DNA from: Zygnema circumcarinatum
Lineage: Eukaryota; Streptophyta; Zygnematophyceae; Zygnematales; Zygnemataceae
Assembly: GCA_037447605.1 (NCBI GenBank)
Contig: CM074808.1
Location: 2,910,929-2,974,928, forward strand
Length of the DNA stretch: 64,000 nt
Reading direction: 5' to 3'
This document shows positions 42,686 to 54,900 of this stretch, piece after piece. A program made the translations under genes and the position numbers. Every line of letters starts with the position of its first letter. Within the stretch, counting starts at the first letter, position 1. The notes under the pieces were generated by a model, which was not told where the DNA came from, did not search any database, and worked only from the letters and a program-made list of their open reading frames with translations.

Positions 42686-45328
42686 ATGGGGCTCCACGCG
42701 CTGGCGCCCTCTCCCGCTGCCACGTGTGCATGCTCTCTGCAGAGGTCCTCTCCAGCGCCTCCATTCTCTGCGGCATGGCCGCCATTGAGGAGAGGATGGC
42801 GGCTCATCTCTCAGCGCAGGCTGTCATGGTATCCAAGACATGGCGCGGTGCACGCCACAGCCATGCAGGACGGACATGGAGATGCGATGAACGTTCAAGG
42901 TGGTATATTTCTGCTGTCTTTTCGATCACCTTTTTGCAGTCTCTTGAATGTTTTCGTTCTGATCCCCTCATCGTTTGGAAACGTGAATTGAAGCATGTTT
43001 TGCCTCCAATCTCAAATTGGCGGCATTGTTTTAAGCTAAATCTGGTGCTTTTTCATGTCAGCAACTTGACTCGCTGGTCGTCGTAAAGCGACAGTTGCGG
43101 GGCTAGTGCAGTTAGATGTGCACAAGCTACTGTAGCCTGCTCCTGTGCTTGAAAGGGTGCTGTGTTGTGGTAGACCAGCTGTTCCACCTGACTAGCTGTC
43201 AAGTCCAGCTTGTTGCTGGAAATGATAATTCTTCCTTGTACTGCAGTAAATTCAGCACTGTAGTTCAGTCAACTTTCACAGTAGGGTCTACAATTTGTTT
43301 TCCGGGCATGAATTAGCACTGCGTACACACTCCCTTCTCTTCAGCCAAGCACAGAGGTATACTGAATTGCAAGATTTTTAAATTCGGAGTCTCTGTGAAG
43401 AGTTGATTTTTATCCTGTAATTCAGTTTATTGACTAAAATTCAAAATTGTTCTGCAGAGCTCGCGGATGGCAGTCTCCTATTTTCATTTGGAAACGATGG
43501 TGAAGGCAAGAAGGAAATACTGGCTAGCATAGGACAAACAGGGAGCCCTCGACCCCCTCATCGGCTTCCCTCTGTGTTTCAAAAGCGCAGTCCGATTCCT
43601 AAAAGACAAGCTCAGCCAAGGCCGATTCAAAAGCATGAAGTGGGAGCTGAAGGGCCCGTTTCCATGCCTGAAGGGGCAGAGCCAGTTGTCACGCCAAACA
43701 ATGCTTTGCAAGGGATGGCAAGTGTTCCAGCTCGCCCGCCTTCTAAGTTTGTGAAACATTCTCCCATACCTGCTGGAGTTCGGCGGAGCCTTCGTTCGCC
43801 CCCAATTCCGGCAAATCCTCTATCAATTTCCGAAAATACATATGGCCATTCTCTATCAATAGATGCGCCTTCCTTCACTTCCTCTGAACCAGTTGCAGCT
43901 TCCCTGACAGAGCACGCTGAAGCGTTTGATTCAGATGTTCACACCAATTCACCATTCTCTTCTCCATCATCTACTCATGTTCACTTCTCACAGCCTCCTG
44001 AAAGAGGGTCGTCGTCGGCTGCGTCTGCTGCATTTATTTCCAGCACTCATACCCCCTCCTCTAATGGTGCAGCTTTTGTGTTACAGCCAGTCATTTCTTC
44101 CCTTCCGCAAACACCCGTTAGGATGGCTCCTTCAGCCGTTAAGCCTTCCGCTACAGTACGACCCACAACTCGACGTCAAGCTTCTTCTTCTGAGAGTGGT
44201 TTTGCAACTTCTAATGAAGGTGGAGAAAGCTCAGAGTTCTTAGCCCCTTCAAGACCACCTTCTACATTTGTGAAACGATCACCTATTAGTAATCGCAGTC
44301 CAGTTAGGGATGCCACACCCAGGGCAGGTGGCAGCAGTTCGGGCTCTCCTTCAGAGCTTGTAACTCGTGCAGTCCCAAGGTCACAACCTGCAGCAAAGAA
44401 AACCTCATCTGCAGCACCAGGGAGCAGGAGAAAGATGGCAAAGAAAGTGGAAGGTAGTCTGGTAGTGCCTACTCCTCCCACCCGTCCGCCTTCAAAGTTC
44501 ATACGGCGCTCTCCAATTTCTGGCCCCACGCCATTGAGATATCCACCTGCAGTTTCAATCACTCCTGTGGACGATTCTGGTAGTTCTGCATCTGATGTCC
44601 AGGCCCAGGTGGTAGAGGCGAAAGAAGTGACACCCCCTGTTCCTAAGAAGAAAATGTCTGAGAAGAAAATGTCTGAGAAGGCTGGGAAGAGCAGCAGAGT
44701 GACTGCCACCAAACGACAGGCTGCAGCTGCTGTGGTTTCTCAAGAAGGTGAGGATTTTCTTGCTGGGACACCTGCAAGTGAGCAAGGCAGTGTGTTCTCG
44801 CATTCTATAGGTATTGAGGCAGACCAGGGGACAGTAGGGGCCCCGCAAAAGAAGGCTGCAAAGAAAAAGGATCGGAAAGCGAAGATGGAGAATAATAAAG
44901 CTGCAGATGCTGGTATAGATACAGATACAGGTACAGATAAAGGGACTGACTCCTCACTTGAGTCGGCAGCTCTTGTGGGAAGATCCATCCCCGATGCGTC
45001 TGTGTATCGGAATGGAGTTGACCTTCCTTCTGTGCAAAATAATGAGGGAGGCCTTACGTTTGGTGGTAGCAACTTCAGCGAGCTGGCAATAGGAGCAAGT
45101 ATCAGTGAAATGGAGGAGACTTCTAGTAGGAGCGGAGTGTCAAGTGAAGACAACAGTGAGGATTCAGGGCTCCAAGAGGGAGCATTGCAACAGGAGGCGC
45201 AACATGGAGGAGAGGAACTTAAGTCCTTGACACTGCCAAAACTAAAGGAACTGGCCAAGGCTAAGGGCCTCAAGGGGTATTCCAAACTTAAGAAGTCCGA
45301 GCTTGTCGAGGCTTTAATAAACCCTTAG
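42686..45328 (+). CDS. RHON1-like plastid RNA-binding protein with C-terminal Rho_N domain
   Basis: Two exons, 42686-42899 and 43458-45328, give 694 residues. Residues 1-70 (MGLHALAPSPAATCACSLQR...) are basic, Ser/Ala-rich and lack acids, which fits a plastid transit peptide. The C-terminal 37 residues (LTLPKLKELAKAKGLKGYSK, then LKKSELVEALINP) are a Rho termination factor N-terminal domain. Arabidopsis RHON1 and rice BP-73 share this tail; RHON1 binds RNA and aids plastid transcript processing and termination. The long middle part is Pro/Ser-rich and carries four copies of a motif RPPSxFxKRSPI (RLPSVFQKRSPIP, RPPSKFVKHSPIP, RPPSTFVKRSPIS, RPPSKFIRRSPIS), near DNA 43561, 43735, 44251 and 44482. 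A Lys-rich run (KKAAKKKDRKAK) precedes the acidic linker. The family call rests on the tail and transit peptide only. Confidence 0.8.
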
Positions 45329-47073
45329 GGACTTACTAAGTGAACAGTGCTAATTGGTCAGGTGTAAAAGGTGTGCTGAAGTTAGGAGCTTGATGCATCC
45401 ACGTGTAGAAGCAAAAAAGTCCCTGGTCATCTCTAAGGCGCGTATGCAAAGCAACAATGTGGAGTAGCGGGTTGGTGGTGAAACTTTTGACCAAAGGAGT
45501 GCGGAAGGGAGGAGACTCTCCTGCTACTTCAGTTTAAGTTTTGGGCTGCGGTGAAGCTGCAGAGAAGCTTGGAGGTGAGTTGAAAATTCCACCTTGGAGG
45601 TGTCGTTGATGCAGTTGGCTCCTGCCCCATTGAACTGTGCTGGAGTTTGCTCTCGCAAACCTGGAAAACTTGAAAACCAGCGTAAGCTTGGAGGAGGGAT
45701 CTGGGCGTCTAGGATGGGCTGGGCGGGGAGCATCATTTAGCAGTAGAACACGATGCTTAGGGTCTGGAAGTGTACAATTTTGCGTTGTATTTGGTAATTC
45801 CCTTGTTTAGATTGAAAGCTGAGGAATGCGCTGTGTTCATAACGTGCAGTTCTCTCTCGCTCTCTCTGTGTGTGTGTGCCGCTCTCTCTCTGTGTGTGCC
45901 GCTCTCATCCGATTTCTCTGTGATTACACATGCAGGCTGAATAGAAAGCTTACTTTTTTTTTTTAATTCCTCTGTACCAGTTATGTAAAATATGAAAAGC
46001 TGACTGTCTGGAGGAGTGATCTGGATTATTTCGAAGATCTAAAAAGTGAAGTAACTTATTCTGTTTTGTTAGCTGAGAGTAGAATTGTTAGCTGTTAAAA
46101 AAGTGACTCCAGTGGCTTTGTTCAGGATTGGTTCGTCACCGTCAATGACAAGAAAACACAAACCGTAGGTCCCAAACAATGAGTGCTAACGCAATGGTGA
46201 GCAGAGCACGTAATTGCTCCAATGGGTTTGTTGAAGTAGCAAAGAGTAACTTTATGGCCCATCACGTTGTAGCTCACCTCCCTGACCATAGCTCCCCTCC
46301 ATGTCTCTGGCCAATCGGAAAAGCAAATGACAGCCCACACTTCGTTCCTACTCGTGAACCAATTCAGCTGCCAATTGTCAATGTCATCCTAATTCAGCGC
46401 TCCTCCCACCTATACGATCTTAAAATACCGGGAGGAGGTCTGCATGAGGAGGAACACGCAACCTCGACAAGAGACGTAAGAAGGAATCTCATTTCTACTT
46501 CTAGTTCTACTTCTTCTTAATCTACTTCTTCTTGATCTGGACGTAACCAACACTAAGCCAGCCAGTAATCACTATGTGGAGATACCCAACCTTCCACACT
46601 CAGAGCATTATGCACACACTCTCTCAAGGGAGGACGGCGTGAAGAGAAGCCGAAGGGGGTAAGTTCATCGGAATTGACAACCAAAATTCTGGAATTCTGC
46701 TGCTTCTACGTAAGGGAAGCCCATACAAAGCATGCGGAGATTTACAATGGAGGCTAATCTATCGACTCCGGCTGCAAGCGGACCCATCCATTCGCAAACA
46801 CATTTGCTAGCTTGAGCTGCCCATTGCCAGTCACAAAAAAAACTCTTCGGAAAGTTCCTGTATTGAAGTCGAGGAAAGGAAGGGAGCCAGAAACGAATAG
46901 TACAAATGACGCTTTAAACGAGTCATCCGGGCCATCGAGGCCTTGTTGCAGCTTGAATCTCCAGAAGCAGGTTCAGTGGGCAACAGGACTGCCACAGCAC
47001 AAGCAACAGTCTTCCTAAGTGGCGGATTCCAAGCAACACCAGCTGTTCAAGGACGGATAAGGGAAACAAGCAC
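45329..47073. other. Convergent intergenic region
   Basis: No confident exon seen. It contains CT/TG simple repeats (45848-45905) and the probable 3' UTRs of the two flanking, converging genes. Confidence 0.5.
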
Positions 47074-49286
47074 TTACATTCTTGAGTACCTAGAAGGAGC
47101 TAAGACTGAGACGTGTCCTTGATAAAACAGGACAATCGACACTTGCCTTACAAACACACAGCAGGGTGCATGTGTTCTGCCAGTGGGTCTACTGATAAGA
47201 TTCAACTCATTGAGCCATAGACAAGGAGGGATAAAAACAGACCTTTGACTTCTGCATCTGCTCGGTAAGGGTTCCAATGATGTATCTCTCCAAGATGCGG
47301 TACGGTTCGGACTGCGGCTGCGGCTGTATGAAAAAAAAATTGAAGGGAACACAATGTCAGTGAGCAGTGCCCTTCATAATTAAATAATCAGAACTCCAGC
47401 TATAACTCAAGTATGGATGAATATTGCATCTTGAAACACGAAACTCTTCGGAACTCAAAGCTGATGAGTAGGCACTGGGCTCTTTCACCTGTGGTCCCTT
47501 CGTCTACTCATATAGCGGCCATCATCATCTCCTTGGTCATCCCTCCTTAATACCGGTGAGGGGCTACGAACTTTCCGATCACAATAAGCTCCAAAACGTC
47601 CATGTCGGCGTTCCGGGCGTGGTGAACGTGACCGTGATCGGGACCTCGACTTGCTTCTCCAGGACCCCCTTTGAACTTCCAGTTCCTGAGCCCAACAAAG
47701 TGTCATTGGTTTGAGAAGGGTATCTGAGCAGAAAAGTCCACATTGAAAAACTGGCTAAACCCAGTCATGCATTCGGGTGATATTCATGGATGAGAAAGCC
47801 CTGTTAACCTAATCAAAACGATTTAAGCTCTTACCTCTCTGACAAGAAGAATGCAACCATAGAGCCGCTTCCCATCCAGAAACCTTGCAGCCTTGTGTGC
47901 CTCATCCTCACTTCCGAATTCCACCACGCTGAAAACGAAGAAAGAAATGCATGTGAGAAGCTAGCATAGAGCTTCTGATCTGCTTCAGAGCCAATAGTTA
48001 CAATTAATCAGCAAAAGCCAGCTCCAGATCACCAAACAAGCGGAACCGAAGTAAGGATGCTTCACTTTTGGCTGTGTACTAACGCCACCTTGACTTTTGT
48101 TCCTTCCTCCCTAACACTGCTGTATCTTCGGTTAATCAGCGAGTCCTCAACACAACCATGGAGTTTCTACTCATCAACATGTTTGGGACCAGGACAGCAA
48201 ACACATCCAAAAATCCTCCAACATTAAGGCTATTCAGTAACATTAAGCAAACAGAAAATTCACGATTATCATTTCAGTGAGGATAGCAAGCTTTCCTTAC
48301 CCGCGTTTCTTCCCTCGGTCTGTATAAACGTCAGCATAGACCACATGACCGGCATCTCGAGCGAAATCTTTAAGATCTTGCCAACTCGCTTCAGAAGGAA
48401 GACGATCTGTGAGAACGGACGAACATAGAAGGACAACACAAATTTGTTCTGTTTGGAGGGGAATGAAAACTAGCTGTCCTATTTACCAATGCTGTGGTAA
48501 ATAAGGAAATGAAAAGGTAACTGTAGAAGTCTAACCAAGTTGCGGAAGCAGGGGACACACCGACAATAATGCGACGCTCTTTACGCCGAGTTTGGCCTCC
48601 CACAACAGTGCCTTCAGTCTTATGTTTATTTTTTGCAGCTTCCACTAACAAGCGTCCTCCGCCCAGGGCATATCCGTCGAGCCTCTTTATTGCAAGCTCC
48701 GCTTCTCGAGGATGCTCGAACTCGACAAAAGCAAACGCAGACTGCGCCCCATTATTTCACAATGCGCCCTTGTAAGAGATCCTCCAATCTCAAATTGATC
48801 CACCAACTTCTAGGTACGCAAAGCTGGATGTTGAACCGTCCATTCAATAACAAACGTAGGCCTGCGGGCCAGTATACTACATGATGCGTTTTTAAGGTTC
48901 TCTTTTAACGGCCGAACGGTGTACAAAGCCGCGAATAGACTCCCTCGAATTAACGTTAGCAGGCAAGCTACCCTCCAGCCCCTCGATTCCTCACGCTATA
49001 ACTGAACTCGACAGCAGAATCTCTTTCCAACCTTCACTTCCACTGATGAGCTCCTCCTTACAGTGATGCTGTACAGCGATAGACCTCATAAAGATGCAAT
49101 TTGTCCAAAAAGAGCAAATTCTGGAGCAGAACTGCACTCAGGCTGAAACAATCTGCAGCCACTTACATCCGACCGCGCCTTGTAATCACATCTCGTTACA
49201 CGTCCGTATCGCGAAAAAAGATGCTCAACCTCGTCCTGCCTAATCTTTGGCGACAGCCCTCCAACATAAACCCGGGATGACGCCAT
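47074..49286 (-). CDS. SR-family splicing factor with two RRMs and an RS tail
   Basis: Exons in frame: 49167-49286, 48561-48741, 48301-48406, 47835-47928, 47489-47685, then a last part from 47323. RRM1 is SSRVYVGGLSPKIRQDEVEH, LFSRYGRVTRCDYK and FAFVEFEHPREAELAIKRLD. The second, pseudo-RRM has the diagnostic SWQDLKD (LPSEASWQDLKDFARDAGHV, then GVVEFGSEDEAHKAARFLDG). The tail has RSKSRSRSRSRSPRPERR and SRSRSPNRTASW. SWQDLKD places it with SRSF1/SR30-type proteins, which bind exonic enhancers and help spliceosome assembly in nuclear speckles. The C-terminus is uncertain. Reading through gives 315 residues with an unlikely hydrophobic end. A last intron (47242 to 47090) gives 264 residues ending RCRSQRYSRM, which suits an RS tail better. 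The start could also be at 49298 (MILVMASS). Confidence 0.85.
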
Positions 49287-50446
49287 GACCAAAATCATCC
49301 TCCGATTTCTACAAGTACACGCAAAAGACTTCCATGCCTCTCAAGAATCCGCATTAAACGCAAACACCGTCACTCCTTAGAACTTTTCGGTGACCAGCTA
49401 CTTCGAAAACAGAGGCTTCTAGCCCCAGAAACGGGGAAATCACCGATAACCAATCCTTCACACTACAGAAGCCACAAGAGGATTCAAAAAAGGGAGCCCG
49501 AAACTATAGCCAACTCCTACTCCCAGCTTCAGCCGCATTACCCCTTCCTTTCCTGCACGCACGTCCACATCAAAGCACGCGATTCTCCTCACTATACCAG
49601 CCCTTCACTGTGTGCCGCCTCCCTCCCTCCATCCCTCCCTTCCTCCTCTCTGCCGCAGAGAAGGCCATCCGCCATGGCCTGCCTACTTCAAGAAAGCATT
49701 CAGCGGCTCCAGGGAGAGTAAAAGCTGCCACGTGGCCCCGCAGCCCGCTAGGTGACTGCCGTCGACTCTTTCGGTTGTACGGAAACCAAAATGTACATGT
49801 ACGGATGTCCTTCAGACCAATTTATATACGGATGTACCTGAATGGTGGGAGCCCATTGGCATGGATGGGCCCATGGGGGCCATGGCTCAGCCCTTAGACT
49901 TGGGGGACTATGGAGGGAAGTTTAACGAACCACGCACTGTCGATTGATGCATTAGGGATCACACTCATAGTTTGCTCACAACAATCTTTGGAACACACAT
50001 TTAACGTCCTTAATGTCATCGTAAGGCTGTTGTTCGACTTTAGTGCCATTAAGATTCCGTCCATCCATGATGCGCTTGTTAGGAAGTCGTCGAGGCCCTT
50101 TTTCGAGATAGTTTTGACCCTTTCGGCCCTTTTGACTGGTTCCGTACATTCCGCTCGTGGAACACCAGATTCGTCAAACAGGAAAATATTACGGGTTCCG
50201 TAGCAGGACACCGCGTCATGGAACGCCGTACGGCCCCCCTCGCGAGCCGTGCGAGGGGACATTGTTAAGGGGACGTGACATGACGTGACGCACACATCCC
50301 AAAAGTCCAAACACAAAGTCCACAGAGGGGGGAAACCACTAGTATTGGAGAATAGGAGTGCATTTGTTTCTTGTTGGTGAACCTGTCTACCCATGATGGG
50401 ACATGGGAAGGAGGGAGGGAGGGAAGGAGGGAGGGACGAGTTCCAT
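49287..50446. promoter_or_regulatory. SR-gene promoter side and intergenic DNA
   Basis: The minus-strand SR promoter lies here, with a G-box at 49739-49744 and a CCCTCC-rich run at 49620-49645. The part 49900-50446 has no coding exon and holds the 3' flank of the mosaic gene. A GGGAGGAAGG purine run lies at 50406-50435. Confidence 0.45.
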
Positions 50447-51888
50447 TTAGCGCACTATTGCATTTAAGGGAATGCAAATCACGCGCCCCACATGAAGGTT
50501 CCTATTCAAACAAACTTCCTTCTTGTTCAAGGCTTTGTACGTCGACTTCTTGTTGCCGAAGTACAATTTCACTAACTTCGCACACGAGTCGCCCTTTCTT
50601 ATTTTGTAGGTCTTGCCCGTGCAGCCGGCGGCTATGCCTGTCATCCGCTCGCCTGTCAAGTAAATCTGCACAGTTTTGGGGGGGTTATAAAGGTTTGCAT
50701 TAGTGTTTCTAGGGTTTTAGATTACGTACTGTTTTTAGTACAGACAACCCCAGCGTTGCATTTGAGAGTGAACCAAGTGAGCAAGGGAGAGTGAGAGTAC
50801 ATGTTACGCATCCTGCAAGGGACTCAAACTAAAGGCAAAAACATCAGGACATTCACGACAAGCATTTCATGCAAGCGCCCTCACCCTTAAACCCTTAAGA
50901 ACATAATAAGGAATAGGTTTTGACGAGCACCTCTTGTCCAAAGCTTTCATCGAAAGATGTTGATAAGACCAACCGGATGCAGTAAATTCCACGATTGAGA
51001 GCAAAGAACAGGAGGGAGTTGCCGTTGAAGAGAGTGGCGATGATGGATGCACATGTGTCCCCCTTTGCCGCGATGTATGCCGAAGTGGGAACTAAAACAT
51101 CGGAGGGACTCCCCTTCGAGATGCACATCTGCATGGGACCGGCGGCATGCAAAGCATGTGAGGATGGGCATGTGAGAGGAATAACCCTAAAAACCCTAAA
51201 AACCGTAAAAACTATAAAAACCCAAATGTAACGATTGGTAGCGAGATGGACCACACGCAGGCAAGGACAGTGGCGATCCAAGATTTTGCTCAAGGAAGGC
51301 TAAGCCCATTTTGAGGGGAGGCTAAGCCCTCTTTCAGCATAAAATACATATTATAAAATATAAAAAAAAAAATGAATTTGCAAAATCTCCAGGGGGGGTA
51401 AGCCCGTAGACCTGCTGTCCAGGCTGAAGTTTGGAGCAGTTGAAGCTCGGGTTGAGGGAGTTGGGTCCCACGATTTCGGCAATCGACTTTTTCAACAATC
51501 CTCCAATCGAGTCACAAGTGTCACCCTGTAATTTTATCCAAATTAAAGTAAAATTTTAAGCCAAAGGACAATGAAGAAGGAGAGATTACATTGCACGAAG
51601 CTCGCTCCTTATCACTTTCCAATTGTACCAGTCAATCATGGCTACGAAATACGCCCAGAACGACCATTCTGTGACAGCTTTTACAAACTTCTTCTCCGCC
51701 AGAAACTGCCAATTGGAGGATGAAGCTACAACGCACCTTGTTGATTGCATACGTCACGTTGCAATTGGGCAGCTGCAGGGGGAAGGCCACTGTCACATTG
51801 GTCCCCGCGGGGAGGGGCACACTGCAGTTGATGGCCTGCACATGCATGCATGGCCCTCGACTCTTCCGCCATTAGTCGACAGGCCTCT

Positions 51889-51954
<66 letters not shown>

Positions 51955-54900
51955 AATAAAAACCTAAAAACCTTGACAACATTGATTTTTAAAATCCTCT
52001 ATGCATGCATTAGCAGCTGAACATATCATCATAATAACAAATAGTGAGAAAACTAATTAGCATACGAAAACACACCAATAAGAGATTCCATGCTACAATT
52101 CATTTGCTATCGCCGTACATGCAGTGGTGAAAGAAGCAGAAGCAACGACTGTCTCTAAAACGAGGTGCAAAATCATACCGGGTTCATCTGCAGGAAGGCA
52201 GCGAGCGTGAAGCCGTACAACTGAATGATGGTGTCACATGTTATGGGAGTAACGACGAAGTACGTGCGCGAAGAATTTGATGCTGCGTGGTGAAAAAAAC
52301 AGTAGTAAGAAAAAAAAGAAACTTAAAACTATTAGATTCTATTCAATAATCACGCTTGAATACTCGAGTTTCATTCGACCATGTGAGAACTTTGCACTTC
52401 AATTCAATGCAGAATTTCGTGTTCCACATCGCAACCTAATATAGCCCTCTTACCTCTCATTACAGCCACCTGCACTCCCTACTTTTACTATGGAAGGTGC
52501 CAATACTTACTCCAAATGCAGGTGGGTTTTCCGTCAGCAGCAAATGTCCCCAACTCGAGTCCGAGAGGACAAACGCAAGCATAGTTGCCGGGGGAGTTGG
52601 CCACGTCAGCACATGCTCCTTGCCCGCACGGATTGAAGGTGAAGAATGTGCAGGGAGACACTGCCAATGTCAACAGAAACAGAAGAAAGATTGCCATCAA
52701 TAGACTCAACAGAACTAAGAAATATGAGAAACGAGTTGCAACATTTTCCTTGAAGCAGAGATGTTTGGCCCTTCACCTGGAACACAGGATTCGGAGCCGT
52801 CAGCTGCAACTGCCACAGTGAAGGGCGACCTGCAGTCGCATTTGTTGGTCAAAACAGAGCGGGAGATTCCACTCACTACCACCTGCTTTGTGATAGGGCT
52901 GCAGGTGTACCCTCCGCAAGGGTTCAGCATGCCCGGGCCCACTGCGTTCTGAAGCTTCAACTTCCCAAATGCGTTGTTGTTGCAAGGGTCCGGCCCTAAG
53001 CAGGGAGACAACGGAGAAGAGTTTAGTCAATTTGCAAAACTCCTTAGACTACAGAATGGACGAGGGAAACGTAAACCTGAAAAAAAACCCAAACATTTGG
53101 TTCTATACCACCCATCAACCAACACTTCTGCAGTGCCGGAGGAGTGAACAGTCGAAAGAAGTGGAGAAATGCAGAGAATGGATATAAACTGTAGAAACTC
53201 TGTGATTCCGAAATGTCTATGAATACAAGATGTCTCATCCACATGGGTGAAGCTACCTCATTCGAAAAACAAAACATGTTCGGATGAAGTTTTTTTTTTC
53301 TTTTCACGCACCTTTGATGACTGGATAGATGGCAGGCAGAGTGTTGATGTTGCAGATGCCCGTCCCCCCCCGGATGGCCATCCGCATATCGCCGTTCTCT
53401 CCCCATGCAGGGCCCCATGAGTTGCGGATTTTCCAGTGCTGCGGTGACGTGGTCAAATCGTAGCCGTAGACCACTACGCTATGATCCACCCCCTCATCTG
53501 CGCAGCTATCGTCGTCATATATACCCTGCAACGCAACGAGAGTCACCCGTAATCACGCTCAAGACCTTTCATATATCTAAAGAATAAGAATACATTATGG
53601 AATCAGTGTTCGTCAGCTAGTAGTAGTAGTAGTAGTACAAATCACTGAATTTTCAATCTTAGGAATGGCTGCGATTAAAAAGATGAATTCACATTAAAGC
53701 CCAAAATCGCATATGCCTCGTACCCCGTTATAGTTGATGAAGGAGATGTGGTTCGCTCGGATTGTCACGATCACGGACTGCTGCTGCACGACCAGCATGA
53801 GACCAATCCATCCATAGAAATTGACCATCTCATAGGAGGTCACGTTCAGAGACGTCCTCTGCAGGCAAAAAAACAAGATGTCAACAACTTCCAACAGCCT
53901 GCATGCTTTAAAAATCTTAAAAAACTAGCAAAAAAGAAATTAAAAAAAAAATGTAAAAATTCTGTAAATTTTTTTGCAAATGCAAAATTTTTGATCTGCT
54001 TTATTCGCTTCCTTTCGGCAAAAATAGTGCCAGTTGAGGATGTACAGTGATTCCACAGTTCTTGGATGCAGTCGACCCCGCGTAGGGGTAAGCGATGGAG
54101 GTAGTGACTCCATTCTTGATGACAAAGTCGAGAGCAGTTCCGGGCCACTCCCCATCGCACCCACTTGTTGCAGCGCAGTCCAAAATGTGCTCTACGGAGA
54201 TGTCCGGCAGTGAGGCCCCTCCGTGGTACAGAAAGTATGCCGTTTCCAAGGTTGCAGCAGCTGCAAATGCCCAGCATGCATCTGGACAGCACAAGGAATA
54301 TATTCCGTCAGTGGGGCATGGAAACACATGGCAACGCAGGGCAGCCTCATGTGATTTGCGTAAAAGAGAGAGACCAAATGTGATGGTGATGGGTGGGATG
54401 CGATTGCGGGTTGTGAGGACATTATTGCATTGCCTTTTGTTGTGTGCAGTGTGAAGTTTGGAAGAATAGGAGTCCTAAACGCCGTACAAGAGAGACACAG
54501 AGAGAGTGACACTTCCATTACACAAAATTCCAAACTGATCATAAGCATCCAAAACTCTTGAAGAATTCTACAAGCACTTCGTAGTTGGTGAATGTATGAG
54601 GAAAAGAGAAATGACATACTGCAAGTTGAACCCTGCGATTTGACCGGTCGGAGTGCTCCCTGTTGACTCCAATCCCACTGCATCGCCGCCAACCATGACG
54701 GCTTCTTGTCTAAAGAATTCAAATATCCCGCACTCGCATAGCGGAACCCCGTGCCCGAAAGACTTGTTTGTGGAAAAATCGATAAGCCAAATGTGAATGC
54801 ACCTGCTCCCAAAATGCAACAGTCCTTTGTCCTTATTGAAAATGTGTTTCCAGAAATGCTGTTCCTGCTCTCACGAACTCTTCTTCTTCTTCTATCCCTT

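Noticed and set aside
49610-49897. Plus-strand [16 protein letters not shown]...
   Set aside because: It starts in a CCCTCC repeat in the SR promoter region, with no homology and no splice signals that extend it.
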